From Candidatus Poribacteria bacterium (GTDB taxonomy: Bacteria; Poribacteria; WGA-4E; WGA-3G), in the NCBI GenBank assembly GCA_003635255.1, contig PYJC01000069.1, positions 1 through 54,719 of the forward strand: a stretch of 54,719 nucleotides of DNA, given 5' to 3'. The position numbers and the translations under genes were made by a program. Of this stretch, positions 1-8,101 are shown in pieces. The notes beneath the pieces are model-generated. The model was not told the origin of the DNA and did not search any database. It saw only the letters and a list, made by a program, of their open reading frames with translations. Position 1 is the first letter of the stretch. The number at the start of each line of letters is the position of its first letter.

Positions 1-20
1 GAACTCATAGCGAGTACGCG

Positions 21-470
21 CTATGAATGGTTGAAAGTTATACGAAAGTTAATCATTGAATATGCGAGATGACGAAACCCCAGACGGGTCTCTTTGAGTT
101 TATCATAGCTCAGGGCAAGTCTTCGGTAAGTGTCTTGCCACCCGAAAGTTCGCTCAACTTTATATCGGTCTTTGTATATCCTTTTGTCAAACCAACGGAA
201 CTTACGCGCAATGACAATAGGTTCTTTAGCATTGCGACGGTTAGGATAAATCACGGGTCTCAACCCGTGTCCTCTAATAAGTTTATGATTCACCTTAGAA
301 TCAAAGGCAGAATCAAGTGTCAGAGCCGAACCGCAAAGATCCATGCCAATACGTTTGCTAAAAGCGATTATATCACTCAGGGCTTCGGGCAAAATCGTTG
401 TATCATGTGCGTTGACGGGTTTCAGCGTTATCGGTCCTATGATGAACCCATGATTATCGGTGAGCGTCAA
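21..470 (-). CDS. IS5-family transposase, second frame (OrfB, catalytic)
   Basis: C-terminal catalytic part, about 149 aa. It has no ribosome site of its own (the first codon is a TTG inside OrfA), so it is probably read only as the product of -1 slippage from the upstream frame. Visible motifs are the second catalytic aspartate (LTLDSAFDSK) and the family signature YKVERTFGWQDTYRRL, which holds the catalytic glutamate. The protein ends at FRITFNHS near the window edge, the usual length for this family. With the aspartate in OrfA the DDE triad is complete, so there is no sign of decay. Confidence 0.8.
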   Translation of the reverse strand: MTLTDNHGFIIGPITLKPVNAHDTTILPEALSDIIAFSKRIGMDLCGSALTLDSAFDSKVNHKLIRGHGLRPVIYPNRRNAKEPIVIARKFRWFDKRIYKDRYKVERTFGWQDTYRRLALSYDKLKETRLGFRHLAYSMINFRITFNHS

Positions 471-892
471 CTCTTTTTCGCCTTTCTGATGTTTGTGTCC
501 TGAGTAGCTGATACCGTCGCCCCTTTTTTCACGACGGTGTTTGAACCATCACCGTGAAGGTGTGTCGTATCAAGTTGATCCGTATCAAGCAAGTGTATAA
601 CCGACGCTTCAAAGAGGTTCTGATACGAGCCATCTTTTGACCAGCGATGATGCCATTTATAGACATTAGACCAATGGAGTTCATTCCGCCGTGTTCGGAG
701 TTGCTCCCATTGAATACCCGTATGCAAAACATAGAGAATGTAGTTGAATATCTTGTAGAAAGAGAGTTTCGGCTTTGGACCTTTAACACGTTTCTTCAGA
801 TGTGGCAAGATATAACGATTAAAATCCTTACGCGAAACCTGCTTCGGAATACCGTTGTATCTCGGAGACTTTTCGGACTCGGAGACCGTCAT
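467..892 (-). CDS. IS5-family transposase, first frame (OrfA)
   Basis: N-terminal part of the transposase, 141 aa from the ATG at 892, which has a GAGAGG ribosome site about seven bases upstream; an in-frame ATG further up (955) would only add a hydrophobic tail and is less likely. The protein shows the IS5 N-terminal region (PRYNG...ILPHLKKR...HTGIQWEQL) and the first catalytic aspartate in HGDGSNTVVKK near its end. It stops at 467 within a run GCG AAA AAG AGT TGA. Slipping back one base on the G AAA AAG heptamer joins it to the next frame, which carries the other two catalytic residues. This is how IS427-type elements of the family make full transposase, so I treat the two frames as one gene. 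Confidence 0.8.
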   Translation of the reverse strand: MTVSESEKSPRYNGIPKQVSRKDFNRYILPHLKKRVKGPKPKLSFYKIFNYILYVLHTGIQWEQLRTRRNELHWSNVYKWHHRWSKDGSYQNLFEASVIHLLDTDQLDTTHLHGDGSNTVVKKGATVSATQDTNIRKAKKS

Positions 893-1506
893 AAGAGCAC
901 CTCTCATAAAGTAAGTGACTATCAAAAGTGGAAATAAAGGGACATAAAGGATCACCTTTTATTCCACTATTTTACTACATTTTTATGTTTTACTCAATAT
1001 GACTTCTAAATGTATGTATTGATACAAAATTTGTCTTTTTATAACCGTTATGATGCAAACTTGGCGTGAATTTCAAGACAAACTCTTATTTTTAACTCAA
1101 CTTGCTACCTATATGATTTTAGACCCAAGGATATCATTTTTCAGCAAGCAGCATTCATTTTTGCGAAAAATTCGGAGTGTTCCGTGTTATTTTCGGTGCG
1201 AAGAGGCACAACCTAACAGGTTATGCTACAAGGAGGCAACTTGCGTTATTTTTATGAAAAAGTGGAAGTGCCGGTTAAAAAATTACTGCACACGGTGTGA
1301 ACATTGAGACTATGTGATAATTGAATGGTGCTGAGAAAATCAGATAACCCTAATTTGACACGTTCCACAGATAAGGGTATAATTGGAGCAGGAGGGAAAG
1401 GAGAATGGCATTTAGTGATTTCAAGACAATTTCTGAAGTATTAGAGAAATTCAGGATCGTATACACAGAAAACGACTTCTTTAAGGTTGAGGATCCCTCA
1501 AATCCT
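893..1506. other. AT-rich stretch without a convincing gene
   Basis: Beyond the transposase start the DNA is AT-rich. The longest open frames (1050-1307 on plus, 1350-1715 on minus) have no ribosome site, no recognizable protein and odd composition. A segment at 1052-1100 (gcaaacttggcgtgaatttc) resembles one at 7570-7610, discussed as a possible shared regulatory motif. I see no RNA gene or terminator here. Confidence 0.4.
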
Positions 1507-1605
1507 TCAGATGATGCTAAGTGTATGTCTCCCTTCACCGAAGCTACCTGCCTGATAGATACATAGACCTGAGATAACAGCGGCACCGATGATCCCGTGC
1601 CCGAT
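1507..1605 (-). pseudogene. Fragment of a duplicated membrane-protein gene
   Basis: Read on the minus strand, this stretch encodes IGHGIIGAAVISGLCIYQ followed by AGSFGEGRHTLSII and then a stop. It matches residues 7 to about 38 of the membrane protein encoded at 3228-3689 (IGHGIVGAAVISGLCIWQ, AGSFGEARHTISII). About 95 bases are similar at an estimated four in five positions. Only the first transmembrane segment and part of the second survive, without a start codon, so it is a relic of duplication rather than a gene. A longer frame on the same strand (1350-1715) overlaps it in another register and looks spurious. Confidence 0.7.
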
Positions 1606-1678
1606 AAGGTGTCTTGTATTTCTTTTCTTGCTATCTCATTCGCATCTACGACAAATTTTACATAAGTTTTCCAGAAGC

Positions 1679-2251
1679 CTAGCGTATGTGCGGTTGGATT
1701 TCTGGTGGAAGCCATCTGAAAAATTGCGCATTTTTAATTGCACGAGCTTCTGCCTCTTTTATGTGTAGTGGTTTGGGATGTACACGGAGATTAGTAAGGA
1801 TAGCCAGACTTTGTTCTATAGTGGCGAGTTTATGAAAGTTTGCTATATCTTGATCATTGATTATAAGATGTGGCAAGTGTTGCTTAAAAATAGGACGGAT
1901 TTTCTTTTCCGCATCCGGTGGTGTTGTGCTAAGGAACTCATCAAAGGTTTGAAAGGGCTTTACCTGCTTGGAAACACGGGAGAGAAACGCTAAGTAGGTA
2001 TCTGAGCTTGCCAGCACACGAAGTGTTTTAAGGTTCTCATCTAAAAGGGGTCCTGGAAATGCTGCTCGGAGTTCAGAAAAAGTTCTTTCTTCAAGGTTAG
2101 CGACAGGTACAGTATCCAGAGTAGAAACGGGTGCTGTTTCCTCGGACAGTGTGAAGATATCGTCAGGCTTATCCGCACACCCAGAAAAAAGAAGCATGCT
2201 CAAGGATAGAAACACGGCAAATAATTTAAGTATGTGGCATTTGTGAATCAT
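1679..2251 (-). CDS. Predicted lipoprotein of unknown function
   Basis: A 190-aa protein starting at the ATG at 2251, with GGAAG seven bases upstream; a TTG one codon earlier is a weaker option. The N-terminus is a lipoprotein signal peptide: KCHILKLFAVFLSLSMLLF followed by the lipobox SGC, so the mature protein should be attached to a membrane through that Cys. The rest is soluble, rich in charged and helical segments (TFSELRAAFPGPLLDENLKTL, DAEKKIRPIFKQHLPHL), and I do not recognise a domain. It lies downstream of, and on the same strand as, a TolB-like propeller gene, but the gap of roughly 60 bases gives no proof of a shared transcript. Confidence 0.65.
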   Translation of the reverse strand: MIHKCHILKLFAVFLSLSMLLFSGCADKPDDIFTLSEETAPVSTLDTVPVANLEERTFSELRAAFPGPLLDENLKTLRVLASSDTYLAFLSRVSKQVKPFQTFDEFLSTTPPDAEKKIRPIFKQHLPHLIINDQDIANFHKLATIEQSLAILTNLRVHPKPLHIKEAEARAIKNAQFFRWLPPEIQPHIR

Positions 2252-2371
2252 CAAGATGCTTCCTTTGAAGTGGTAGCGGCTGAAAATGCTTGCGAGTTAG
2301 AGAAACGAACTTTTCATTTTAAGTCTTGCTGTTTGAGTTCTCCCCAGAGTGTGGTCAGTCGGTTCGCAGGT

Positions 2372-3331
2372 TCAACAGTGTATGCTGTGCGTCCACTCAA
2401 ACAATGATAAGCCCTCCTCGAGGTATGCTTTAAAAATTTGTTCAGCATCGCCACTGCCAATTGGCACCGCAAAATTGGAATATGTACCGTCAAATCCGTT
2501 GAATATTGTGCATACAATAGACTGCCCATCAGCTGACCACATGATATTATCTACATAGAGATCAGGATCGTCTTCAAGTCCTCTATCTTCAAGTTTTATG
2601 TACTTTATGGCGCGCTGTCCGGCTGTTCTTATGCCTATTTTCTTGGGGCTTTTTGTTATCAAAAAAGCGATCTTTTCCCCATCTGGCGAGAAAGCAGAGG
2701 AAGAGCCCTCTTTGGTTATATGTGAAACTTCTTTTGTCTGAATATCAAAATGGAAAATACCCCAATCCGTTCCGTATAGAATTTCTTTCCCATTCGGTGC
2801 CCACTCTACGCCTCCCGCATTCACTTGCAATAACAGTTCCGCTTTCGGACGCGGTTTCTCTATCTCACGAAACGGAATGAGATAGAGCCCACGAATTAAC
2901 TTTCCATTCTTTGGAATGACAAACGACAGATTTGAGAAGACGATATCTCCGTTGCGTGAGATGGCTGCCCCCGGGATCTGACTATACTCGCCCCGTGTTA
3001 GGTTCTTCGCTTCTGCACCAGGTCTCTTTCTATCAAGCAGATAAACATCAACCCAATATTTCAACTGAGCACCTACGAATCCCTTTTCTATACCGACAGC
3101 GACAATGTAGTGCCCTTCTTTTTGTATGGATAATCCCTTAATAGGTCGCGGCAGTCTGAAAATACGGCGTGCGCGGTCTTCGTCATCCCCGATGCCGAAC
3201 CATAATTCGTGGTAATCCAGCGGATGCCTAAAGATAATTTTCCCATTCGTTTGGGCGTGCGTTGTGAGGGGCAAGAAGATGGCAAGACATACACAAAACC
3301 CCTTGACTGCATTCTTGAGTATGTTCGTCAA
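2372..3331 (-). CDS. Secreted TolB-like beta-propeller protein, 3' end frameshifted
   Basis: The start is the TTG at 3331, chosen because a perfect GGAGG sits seven bases before it and the signal peptide (LKNAVKGFCVCLAIFLPLTTHAQ) follows at once. About 319 aa with propeller blades of the WD40/TolB type: GGVEWAPNGKEILYGTDWG, SAFSPDGEKIAFLITK, IMWSADGQSIVCTIF. Such proteins usually bind partners in the periplasm or outside. The frame stops at FEWTHSIHC, but moving one base at about 2391 gives FEW-RTAYTVEPAN-RLTTLWGELKQQ ending at 2314, which matches the C-terminal tag of other secreted proteins here. The gene therefore seems to carry one extra base near its end, through mutation or sequencing error. 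It overlaps the gene upstream by 104 bases. Confidence 0.65.
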   Translation of the reverse strand: MTNILKNAVKGFCVCLAIFLPLTTHAQTNGKIIFRHPLDYHELWFGIGDDEDRARRIFRLPRPIKGLSIQKEGHYIVAVGIEKGFVGAQLKYWVDVYLLDRKRPGAEAKNLTRGEYSQIPGAAISRNGDIVFSNLSFVIPKNGKLIRGLYLIPFREIEKPRPKAELLLQVNAGGVEWAPNGKEILYGTDWGIFHFDIQTKEVSHITKEGSSSAFSPDGEKIAFLITKSPKKIGIRTAGQRAIKYIKLEDRGLEDDPDLYVDNIMWSADGQSIVCTIFNGFDGTYSNFAVPIGSGDAEQIFKAYLEEGLSLFEWTHSIHC

Positions 3332-3689
3332 GGTTATTCCTCCGTCTGTGGTGTGAAGGGTCCCATTTCTGAAATTCACCTAAATTCAAGAAGGCGAGCA
3401 GAAACGTCAGCCATGAGTGCCATACGAGTGGTTGGAACGCAGAATGATATAGCACCAAGCATAAACCCATGGACGCGAGGCGTTGATGGTATTTGAGCCA
3501 AGTCTGACGATTGCCCCATCGAACCCAGCGGCTTCGGAGAATGTAGAGACTGGCGATGACGATGGCGATAGCACCGATGATGCTAATGGTATGTCTCGCT
3601 TCACCGAAGCTGCCTGCTTGCCATATACATAAACCTGAGATAACAGCAGCGCCGACGATCCCGTGCCCGATTTGGATAAAGACTTTCAT
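3228..3689 (-). CDS. Small polytopic membrane protein of unknown function
   Basis: From ATG 3689 the protein has about three to four transmembrane segments: residues 7-22 (IGHGIVGAAVISGLCIW), 33-50 (ISIIGAIAIVIASLYIL) and 73-103 (MGLCLVLYHSAFQPLVWH onward). His residues sit in or near the membrane (H9, KYHQRL, LVLYHSAF), a spacing reminiscent of b-heme membrane anchors, but I cannot assign a family. After LNLGEFQ the predicted chain loses membrane character and runs 104 bases into the downstream propeller gene; that tail has the look of a shadow frame, so the true C-terminus is probably near 3360 and a frame error is possible. A broken copy of its first helices lies at 1507-1605. No ribosome site is obvious. 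Confidence 0.45.
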   Translation of the reverse strand: MKVFIQIGHGIVGAAVISGLCIWQAGSFGEARHTISIIGAIAIVIASLYILRSRWVRWGNRQTWLKYHQRLASMGLCLVLYHSAFQPLVWHSWLTFLLAFLNLGEFQKWDPSHHRRRNNLDEHTQECSQGVLCMSCHLLAPHNARPNEWENYL

Positions 3690-3774
3690 GCTGTCAGTTT
3701 AGCATGGAGATGAGAGAGGGTCAAGAAAAAACGATGAACAAAGGGAATGGGCAGTAGAGTTATGCCGATTTGGT

Positions 3775-4292
3775 TTATTGTGAAGTAATATTTAGCGAAG
3801 ATGAATTTGTCTGGATAGTAGGAGCAACCTTCATTCCATTCAAAACACGCTTTTTTTCTTGTTCAATTGCTTGTTTCTGGACTGTTGAGGTAGCGAGTTC
3901 GCCTGCAATTATTAATTGCCGATAGATTTCAATCTGCTCCGGTGTTCCGTTCGGTATCACAATCGTCCTCTGTAATGTGACCCGAAATTTTTGGCGTTTG
4001 ACTGGATGGTGGACAAGCACAGCTTTTAAATTTGTTTTGAGGTTTTGCGAGTGCTTCTTGAATTTTACTTCGCGCAGGTTTCCCCTCTCTATATCATGTT
4101 CAAAGGCGAATCCGCGCCGAGCGACAGCTCGAAGAGCGACACGATTCGGATTTTCAGACGGTGGAGATTCTGTTTGGTTCCTTTTGATTAAAAAACGGAG
4201 ACCTGCCCGGGTGCCTAGCCAGAAGGTAACTGCACTTAGTAGAAGTATAGGAAAAAAAAGAGAAATAGAAATTGCTTTCGAGTTAATTTCAT
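3775..4292 (-). CDS. Single-span membrane protein of unknown function, probable frame slip near start
   Basis: The frame covering the body of the protein shows one transmembrane segment (FFPILLLSAVTFWLGTRAG) and a basic soluble C-terminal part (RVALRAVARRGFAFEHDIERG, RTIVIPNGTPEQIEIYRQL) ending at 3775. That frame has no good start downstream of the preceding gene. The ATG at 4292 overlaps the upstream TGA stop as ATGA, the classic coupled arrangement, and gives MKLTRKQFLFLFF, a good signal-anchor beginning, but it runs into a T8 run at 4252-4259 and then out of frame. One more T would join it exactly to the transmembrane segment. I therefore give 4292 as start and flag a one-base loss or slippage site. 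Function unknown. Confidence 0.5.
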
Positions 4293-5074
4293 TTGAGTTT
4301 CCACACTTTGATGTATTCGTTCTTGTTCTTAAATGCATGTACAAGCTTGAAGAATTCAGAAGGCTCATCTAGTAAGTAGAGTTTGATTGCAAGGGAGTTC
4401 CGAAGGATAGAACTGACACAGATAAGTGTCCAATCAAAAGGGTTTTCATTTGGTATGTCAATGAAGATAGTATAGGGGCAAGTATTTTCTTCCTTAAAAA
4501 GTTGTATGTCTTTAAAGAAGATTTCTTTTGGTGGAAGTCTCAAGGTTTCGTTTTCGCTGAGAAACTCACAGACGACGTTTGTTATTTTTATATTGGCTAG
4601 CGAACTGTGCTTTAAGTGCTTTAATGTTTCATCTACACTCACATAAATGCTGCTCAGTTGATTATCAGATTTTTTCAGCATAGAAGTTTGCATCAAAGGC
4701 TTTTGCGAGGCATACCGGAAAACGACACGCCCTTCATCTGTTTCGACAAGGGATATCGAATCTCCGTAGATTGATACATGAGAGTAGATATCCCGGCTGG
4801 TGAGTAGTAGATGAGTAACGCCTTGTGTTTTAAACGCAGCACAAATGTCAGTTTCGCTTAATCTCGCTAAATCTGAAAAAGGCACTGTTGGCAAAGCAGT
4901 CGTATGTTCCGAGTTAGAAGATATAGCAATAACACTGTCTTGAGGGAGTTGGTTTAATAAGGCGTTCGTTTCGTATTCTGTTTTTTGTTCGCTATGACTA
5001 TTGAATTGGTTTAAGGAACTGACGGTAGCCACAAGAGCAAGTGCTACGAGAACTATTTGTTTTGTTGTATTCAT
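4289..5074 (-). CDS. Secreted protein of unknown function
   Basis: About 261 aa from the ATG at 5074, which begins one base after the TAG stop of the LamG gene, so the two are probably co-translated. An N-terminal signal sequence (TTKQIVLVALALVATVSS) precedes a soluble body with QLPQDSVIAISSNSEH, a segment TDEGRVVFRYASQK and a final part with KIFFKDIQLF-like beta strands. I do not recognise a domain. The final TGA overlaps a following ATG (ATGA) of the next gene. The three genes 5948-3775 thus look like one small operon of secreted or membrane proteins. Confidence 0.55.
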   Translation of the reverse strand: MNTTKQIVLVALALVATVSSLNQFNSHSEQKTEYETNALLNQLPQDSVIAISSNSEHTTALPTVPFSDLARLSETDICAAFKTQGVTHLLLTSRDIYSHVSIYGDSISLVETDEGRVVFRYASQKPLMQTSMLKKSDNQLSSIYVSVDETLKHLKHSSLANIKITNVVCEFLSENETLRLPPKEIFFKDIQLFKEENTCPYTIFIDIPNENPFDWTLICVSSILRNSLAIKLYLLDEPSEFFKLVHAFKNKNEYIKVWKLK

Positions 5075-5075
5075 C

Positions 5076-5948
5076 CTATTGTCTCTTGAGTTCACCCCAC
5101 AAAACTGACAGTTTTTGAGTAGGTTCAACACTGAGATAGTCCCCATGATAGGTAAGGTGATGTCCGTTTCCAGATGCATCGCGCCACTTGGAACCAGGCG
5201 ATCCATCGAAATCGAAATGCCATAGGGCAACCGTGTGCTCATCCGATTTGAAGCTCCCTGTCGGGACTACGATAGTATCTCTCCAAAGTCTTTCGTCTAA
5301 CTTTTCCCTCGGATAACGGATGATATTTGAAATTCGTACTTCGTCAATTAACCCTCTGGTGAACGCAGTCCAAAGAGGTTTCCCCTCAAAAGGTCCTCCA
5401 GGCAATCCTAAGAGAGGTGTGACACCCCCACCAATTCGTAAGGAAGTTGTGGTATCCAAAACACCTCGGAATTTAGTACGTTCTGTTAAGGCTGATCCCC
5501 ATAAATGTTTGTCAATGATTTCCTGCCGGTACTGTGTTTCTACCATAAAAGCGACATAGTGCCACTGATTCAAAGGTGCTTCTACATCATTGTGGGTTCC
5601 TCCGAGTCCTGAATTCTCTATGCTAAAGGAAACGTCATGGCCGGCGATATTGTCGTGTGAGAATTGCATTCTATAACTTCCTGTTTTGGTAATCAGAAAC
5701 CACCGTTCATCAGGTTCAATTCTCATTCTGTCAAATGGCTTCATCTCGCGTTTCTGATAAATCCACATCTCAATGGTGAAACTAGTGCCTGCAGCCATGT
5801 TTGCATCAAAGTCTTCGTGGTCGGCCACATAGGCATAGTCACCAGGGGCGTAAATTTGAAAGTAACCGCCGCCAGCAGGGGAAGGAACAACCGCAGCCGA
5901 GACACTCGTGTACATTGCCAATAGAAGAACACCAAAAAGAAACTTCAT
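5076..5948 (-). CDS. Secreted LamG/concanavalin A-like domain protein
   Basis: Two adjacent ATGs (5951 and 5948) follow GGAGG; the second has the better spacing. After a signal peptide (KFLFGVLLLAMYTSVSA) comes a LamG-type jelly roll: SFTIEMWIYQ, WFLITKTGSYRMQFSHD, NQWHYVAFMV, RTKFRGVLDTT, RGLIDEVRISNIIRYP and VALWHFDF, all standard landmarks of this family, which binds carbohydrate or protein ligands. A DASGNGHHLTYHGD segment follows and the chain ends in SVEPTQKLSVLWGELKRQ. The last part is the same tag seen at the ends of the TolB and Kelch propellers in this window, although the folds differ. The stop is immediately followed by the start of the next gene. Confidence 0.8.
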   Translation of the reverse strand: MKFLFGVLLLAMYTSVSAAVVPSPAGGGYFQIYAPGDYAYVADHEDFDANMAAGTSFTIEMWIYQKREMKPFDRMRIEPDERWFLITKTGSYRMQFSHDNIAGHDVSFSIENSGLGGTHNDVEAPLNQWHYVAFMVETQYRQEIIDKHLWGSALTERTKFRGVLDTTTSLRIGGGVTPLLGLPGGPFEGKPLWTAFTRGLIDEVRISNIIRYPREKLDERLWRDTIVVPTGSFKSDEHTVALWHFDFDGSPGSKWRDASGNGHHLTYHGDYLSVEPTQKLSVLWGELKRQ

Positions 5949-6007
5949 CATGCCTCCTTTTGATTGAATTGAAGGATGGCAGCGATGCCATCCTTCAATT
6001 ATGTTGA

Positions 6008-6640
6008 TTACCAAGGCCAAGCAGCCCAAAAACCCTTTTCCTCATTGCCCCATTGTATGGATTTACGGTAATTCACCTTATGTGCCGTGGTAGGAGTTAC
6101 TGTTATATTCCATTCTGTCACAGCACGTATATGATGTGAGAGTCCATCCTTACCGTAACCGGAGTAGGTGGTGCCTGCTACCCACCAATGACTTGGGTCG
6201 GCTACATCAGAACTGATGTAAGTCCAATCCCAGAAAGTTGATGTTGCTTGAGGCATGAGTCGGTAGGTTGGTGACCTAAACCAGGCATGCTTGTCTGCAG
6301 GTTGGGCTGTGATCGTCGCTTGGTCAACATCTGTCTTTTTGTTGTGTTGGCCAAAACGGAATCCGCCTTCGTCTGGATAGAAGGCAGCACCCGTATAAAA
6401 CTGCGCGTGTCGTCTATTTTGATTGCTACGATTTCTGGCGGTGTCCTCACGTGTATCTGTCACCTCTCCATAATGAAAAAACTCAACACCCATAAAACCG
6501 TTTTCTCTAACGTCCAAATCCCAAACACCACACGCTGCAAAACCCTCGGCTGTGCGAGTAACTGCCCAAGCTATACCTGCTACAAAGGCGACTAACATTA
6601 AGCTAAGGTTTAAATAAACCCATTTTCTTGTGAAAACCAT
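6008..6640 (-). CDS. Secreted protein of unknown function
   Basis: 210 aa from the ATG at 6640, preceded by GGAGG with a five-base gap. The N-terminus is a signal peptide (WVYLNLSLMLVAFVAGIAWA), followed by a Trp- and Gly-rich body with VWDLDVRENGFMGVEFFHYG, FRFGQHNKKTD, and a C-terminal SIQWGNEEKGFWAAWPW. Trp content is unusually high. I do not recognise a family. The gap of about 60 bases to the LamG gene downstream and the same strand suggest they could be one transcription unit. The upstream neighbour is the sigma factor gene, also on this strand. Confidence 0.6.
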   Translation of the reverse strand: MVFTRKWVYLNLSLMLVAFVAGIAWAVTRTAEGFAACGVWDLDVRENGFMGVEFFHYGEVTDTREDTARNRSNQNRRHAQFYTGAAFYPDEGGFRFGQHNKKTDVDQATITAQPADKHAWFRSPTYRLMPQATSTFWDWTYISSDVADPSHWWVAGTTYSGYGKDGLSHHIRAVTEWNITVTPTTAHKVNYRKSIQWGNEEKGFWAAWPW

Positions 6641-6723
6641 TATGACCTCCGGACAAAATTTGTCAAGTTAATAAGTAATATTGGCTGAGGCACAGGGACC
6701 TTGCCTAACAAATCAATTAAACA

Positions 6724-7521
6724 TTATCTCTCGTTGCTTACCATTGCGGAGACGGGATCGGTGGGATTTTCCTTAGCGGCTTTCTTCCACTGCTTTATCA
6801 CACGTTTCACCGTTTCCTCAACTTTAGAACGAGAGATGCCAACAATTGCTTTCGCAATCTTCGAGAGAGGTTGTTCATCCAAGTACCGTTCCATAATCCA
6901 TCTGTCTTTCTCTTCGGGAAGGCAGTTCATCAACGCGTCTAAGTTGCATCCGATGGGGATCAACACCTTAAGAATTCGTTCCCATCTTTTCTGAACTGCT
7001 TCAACGTTTGGGCCTACCGTTTCTGCTATCTCTTCAATCTCAGCCTCCTCAATTTTAAGTTCTGCGACTTTTCGGTCCTTACCTTGGAGGAGACAGAGAA
7101 GTTGCCTCACTAGATACCGTATTGCCTCGGCTTGTTCGGCATCGGTCTCCGCGAGAGATGTTGCGAACGGGGCTTCACTTTCGCCGATTGAAGGGTTGTC
7201 AAGTGATTCAAGTGGCGAGTTTCCTGTTTGCCTTCGCCGCTTTGCGTTTCTAATCTCATTCAGCGTTAAGTTTGTTGCGATAGTGAGCAACCACCCTCGC
7301 AACTTTTCCGGTTCTCGGAGGGTTTTCCTCTCTTTGAAGGCTTGGATAAAGGTTTCCTGTGTGATATCCTCGGCATCTACAGCGGGATCAGAATGATTCC
7401 GCATCATTCCGTCAATTTTGGCAAAGACAGACTTGTGATACGTGTTGAAAAGTAGTTCACAAGCCTTTTCTTCGTCATCAGCTTCTACGAATTGCCGATT
7501 TATACTAACGTTGTCCACCAT
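6724..7521 (-). CDS. ECF-type RNA polymerase sigma factor
   Basis: 265 aa. Region 2 is clear: a core-binding helix (ACELLFNTYHKSVFAKIDGMM), DAEDITQETFIQAFKER (region 2.2) and KLRGWLLTIATNLTLNEIR (2.4, -10 recognition). The C-terminal part LPEEKDRWIMERYLDEQPLS followed by KIAKAIVGISRSKVEETVKR is the region 4 helix-turn-helix for the -35 box. Between them lies another segment that looks like region 4 (LQGKDRKVAELKIEE, EIEEIAETVGPNVEAVQKR), so the protein may carry two such modules and is longer than the usual 180-200 aa. No anti-sigma gene is adjacent; the genes after it encode secreted proteins. The ATG at 7521 has no strong ribosome site. Confidence 0.85.
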   Translation of the reverse strand: MVDNVSINRQFVEADDEEKACELLFNTYHKSVFAKIDGMMRNHSDPAVDAEDITQETFIQAFKERKTLREPEKLRGWLLTIATNLTLNEIRNAKRRRQTGNSPLESLDNPSIGESEAPFATSLAETDAEQAEAIRYLVRQLLCLLQGKDRKVAELKIEEAEIEEIAETVGPNVEAVQKRWERILKVLIPIGCNLDALMNCLPEEKDRWIMERYLDEQPLSKIAKAIVGISRSKVEETVKRVIKQWKKAAKENPTDPVSAMVSNER

Positions 7522-7632
7522 TTCAATTGCTTACCGATTCATTTGGCGGCAATTTTATGATTGCCTTCATATATACATGACACAAATTTTGCGTGAATTC
7601 CGACACAAAATATTTTTTCTAAGTTTAATTAG

Positions 7633-7700
7633 TTAAGACTTAACATTACTTTGAGAAACTTTAAAATTAAGACTTAATATTACTTTGGAAAACTTTAAAG
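7633..7700. repeat. Two tandem copies of a 34-base repeat
   Basis: The first copy begins ttaagacttaacattacttt and the second ttaagacttaatattacttt; both end in aaactttaaa. The copies differ at only a few positions. They lie in the regulatory region between divergent genes, so they could be binding sites for a dimeric regulator, but no function can be shown from sequence alone. Confidence 0.7.
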
Positions 7701-8054
7701 CCGATTTGCATTGTTGATGCTTAGGCAAATTTCGTGCCAGCATCCGTGTGAGGCATGTTATCTTTCTATGGATAATATTAGTAAATGTGAGATTATATGA
7801 CTATGTAGAATTTTAATTTTTCTAAAATGTTTGTGTGCACTATATTTATTAAAAAACAGAGAAAAGCGTTAAAGTAACCCCAAAATGTCATATTGCGTTC
7901 CTATCGCTAATGTGCAGAAATCGCACGTGAATGCAAAAATTTCATGATTCTCTGCAAAAATTTCGTAGTGCCTTGTAAACATTGGCTCGTTGCCAACAAA
8001 AGATCGGGAAAGATAAGGAGGATGTAAACTTTTTTATCGGTCTCTCGTATAATG

Positions 8055-8063
8055 TGTTATAAT
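8055..8063 (+). promoter_or_regulatory. Extended -10 promoter element
   Basis: TGTTATAAT matches an extended -10 box (TG-n-TATAAT) 39 bases before the start codon at 8102. A second TATAAT lies ten bases upstream (8048-8053). No -35 box of consensus quality is found at the right distance, which is tolerated for extended -10 promoters. The ribosome site AAGGAGG follows at 8088-8094. Confidence 0.5.
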
Positions 8064-8101
8064 GGTCAAGACTGACAGACAGATCTAAAGGAGGTAAGGA
8101 G

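Larger units (their letters stand above)
1..960 (-). mobile_element. IS5-family insertion sequence (IS427-group-like), ends unresolved
   Basis: Two overlapping reading frames on the minus strand (892-467 and 470-21) together encode a DDE transposase of the IS5 family. The left end may lie at or beyond base 1 and I could not identify a convincing terminal inverted repeat or target duplication on the right, where AT-rich sequence starts near 930. The reading frames show no internal stop apart from the expected frame change, so the element could be active. Boundaries are approximate. Confidence 0.75.
7522..8101. other. Divergent intergenic region between sigma factor and lipoprotein genes
   Basis: About 580 AT-rich bases separating two divergently transcribed genes. 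It holds a tandem pair of 34-base repeats (7633-7700), two copies of gcaaaaatttc[ag]t about 20 bases apart (7935-7970), a segment near 7570 with ttttgcgtgaattcc that resembles motifs elsewhere in the window, and an extended -10 element close to the downstream gene. I see no open frame with a ribosome site and no RNA gene. Confidence 0.6.

Noticed and set aside
1350..1715. 121-codon open frame on the minus strand
   Set aside because: Composition is unlike neighbours, no ribosome site, and it crosses a recognisable gene fragment in a different frame.
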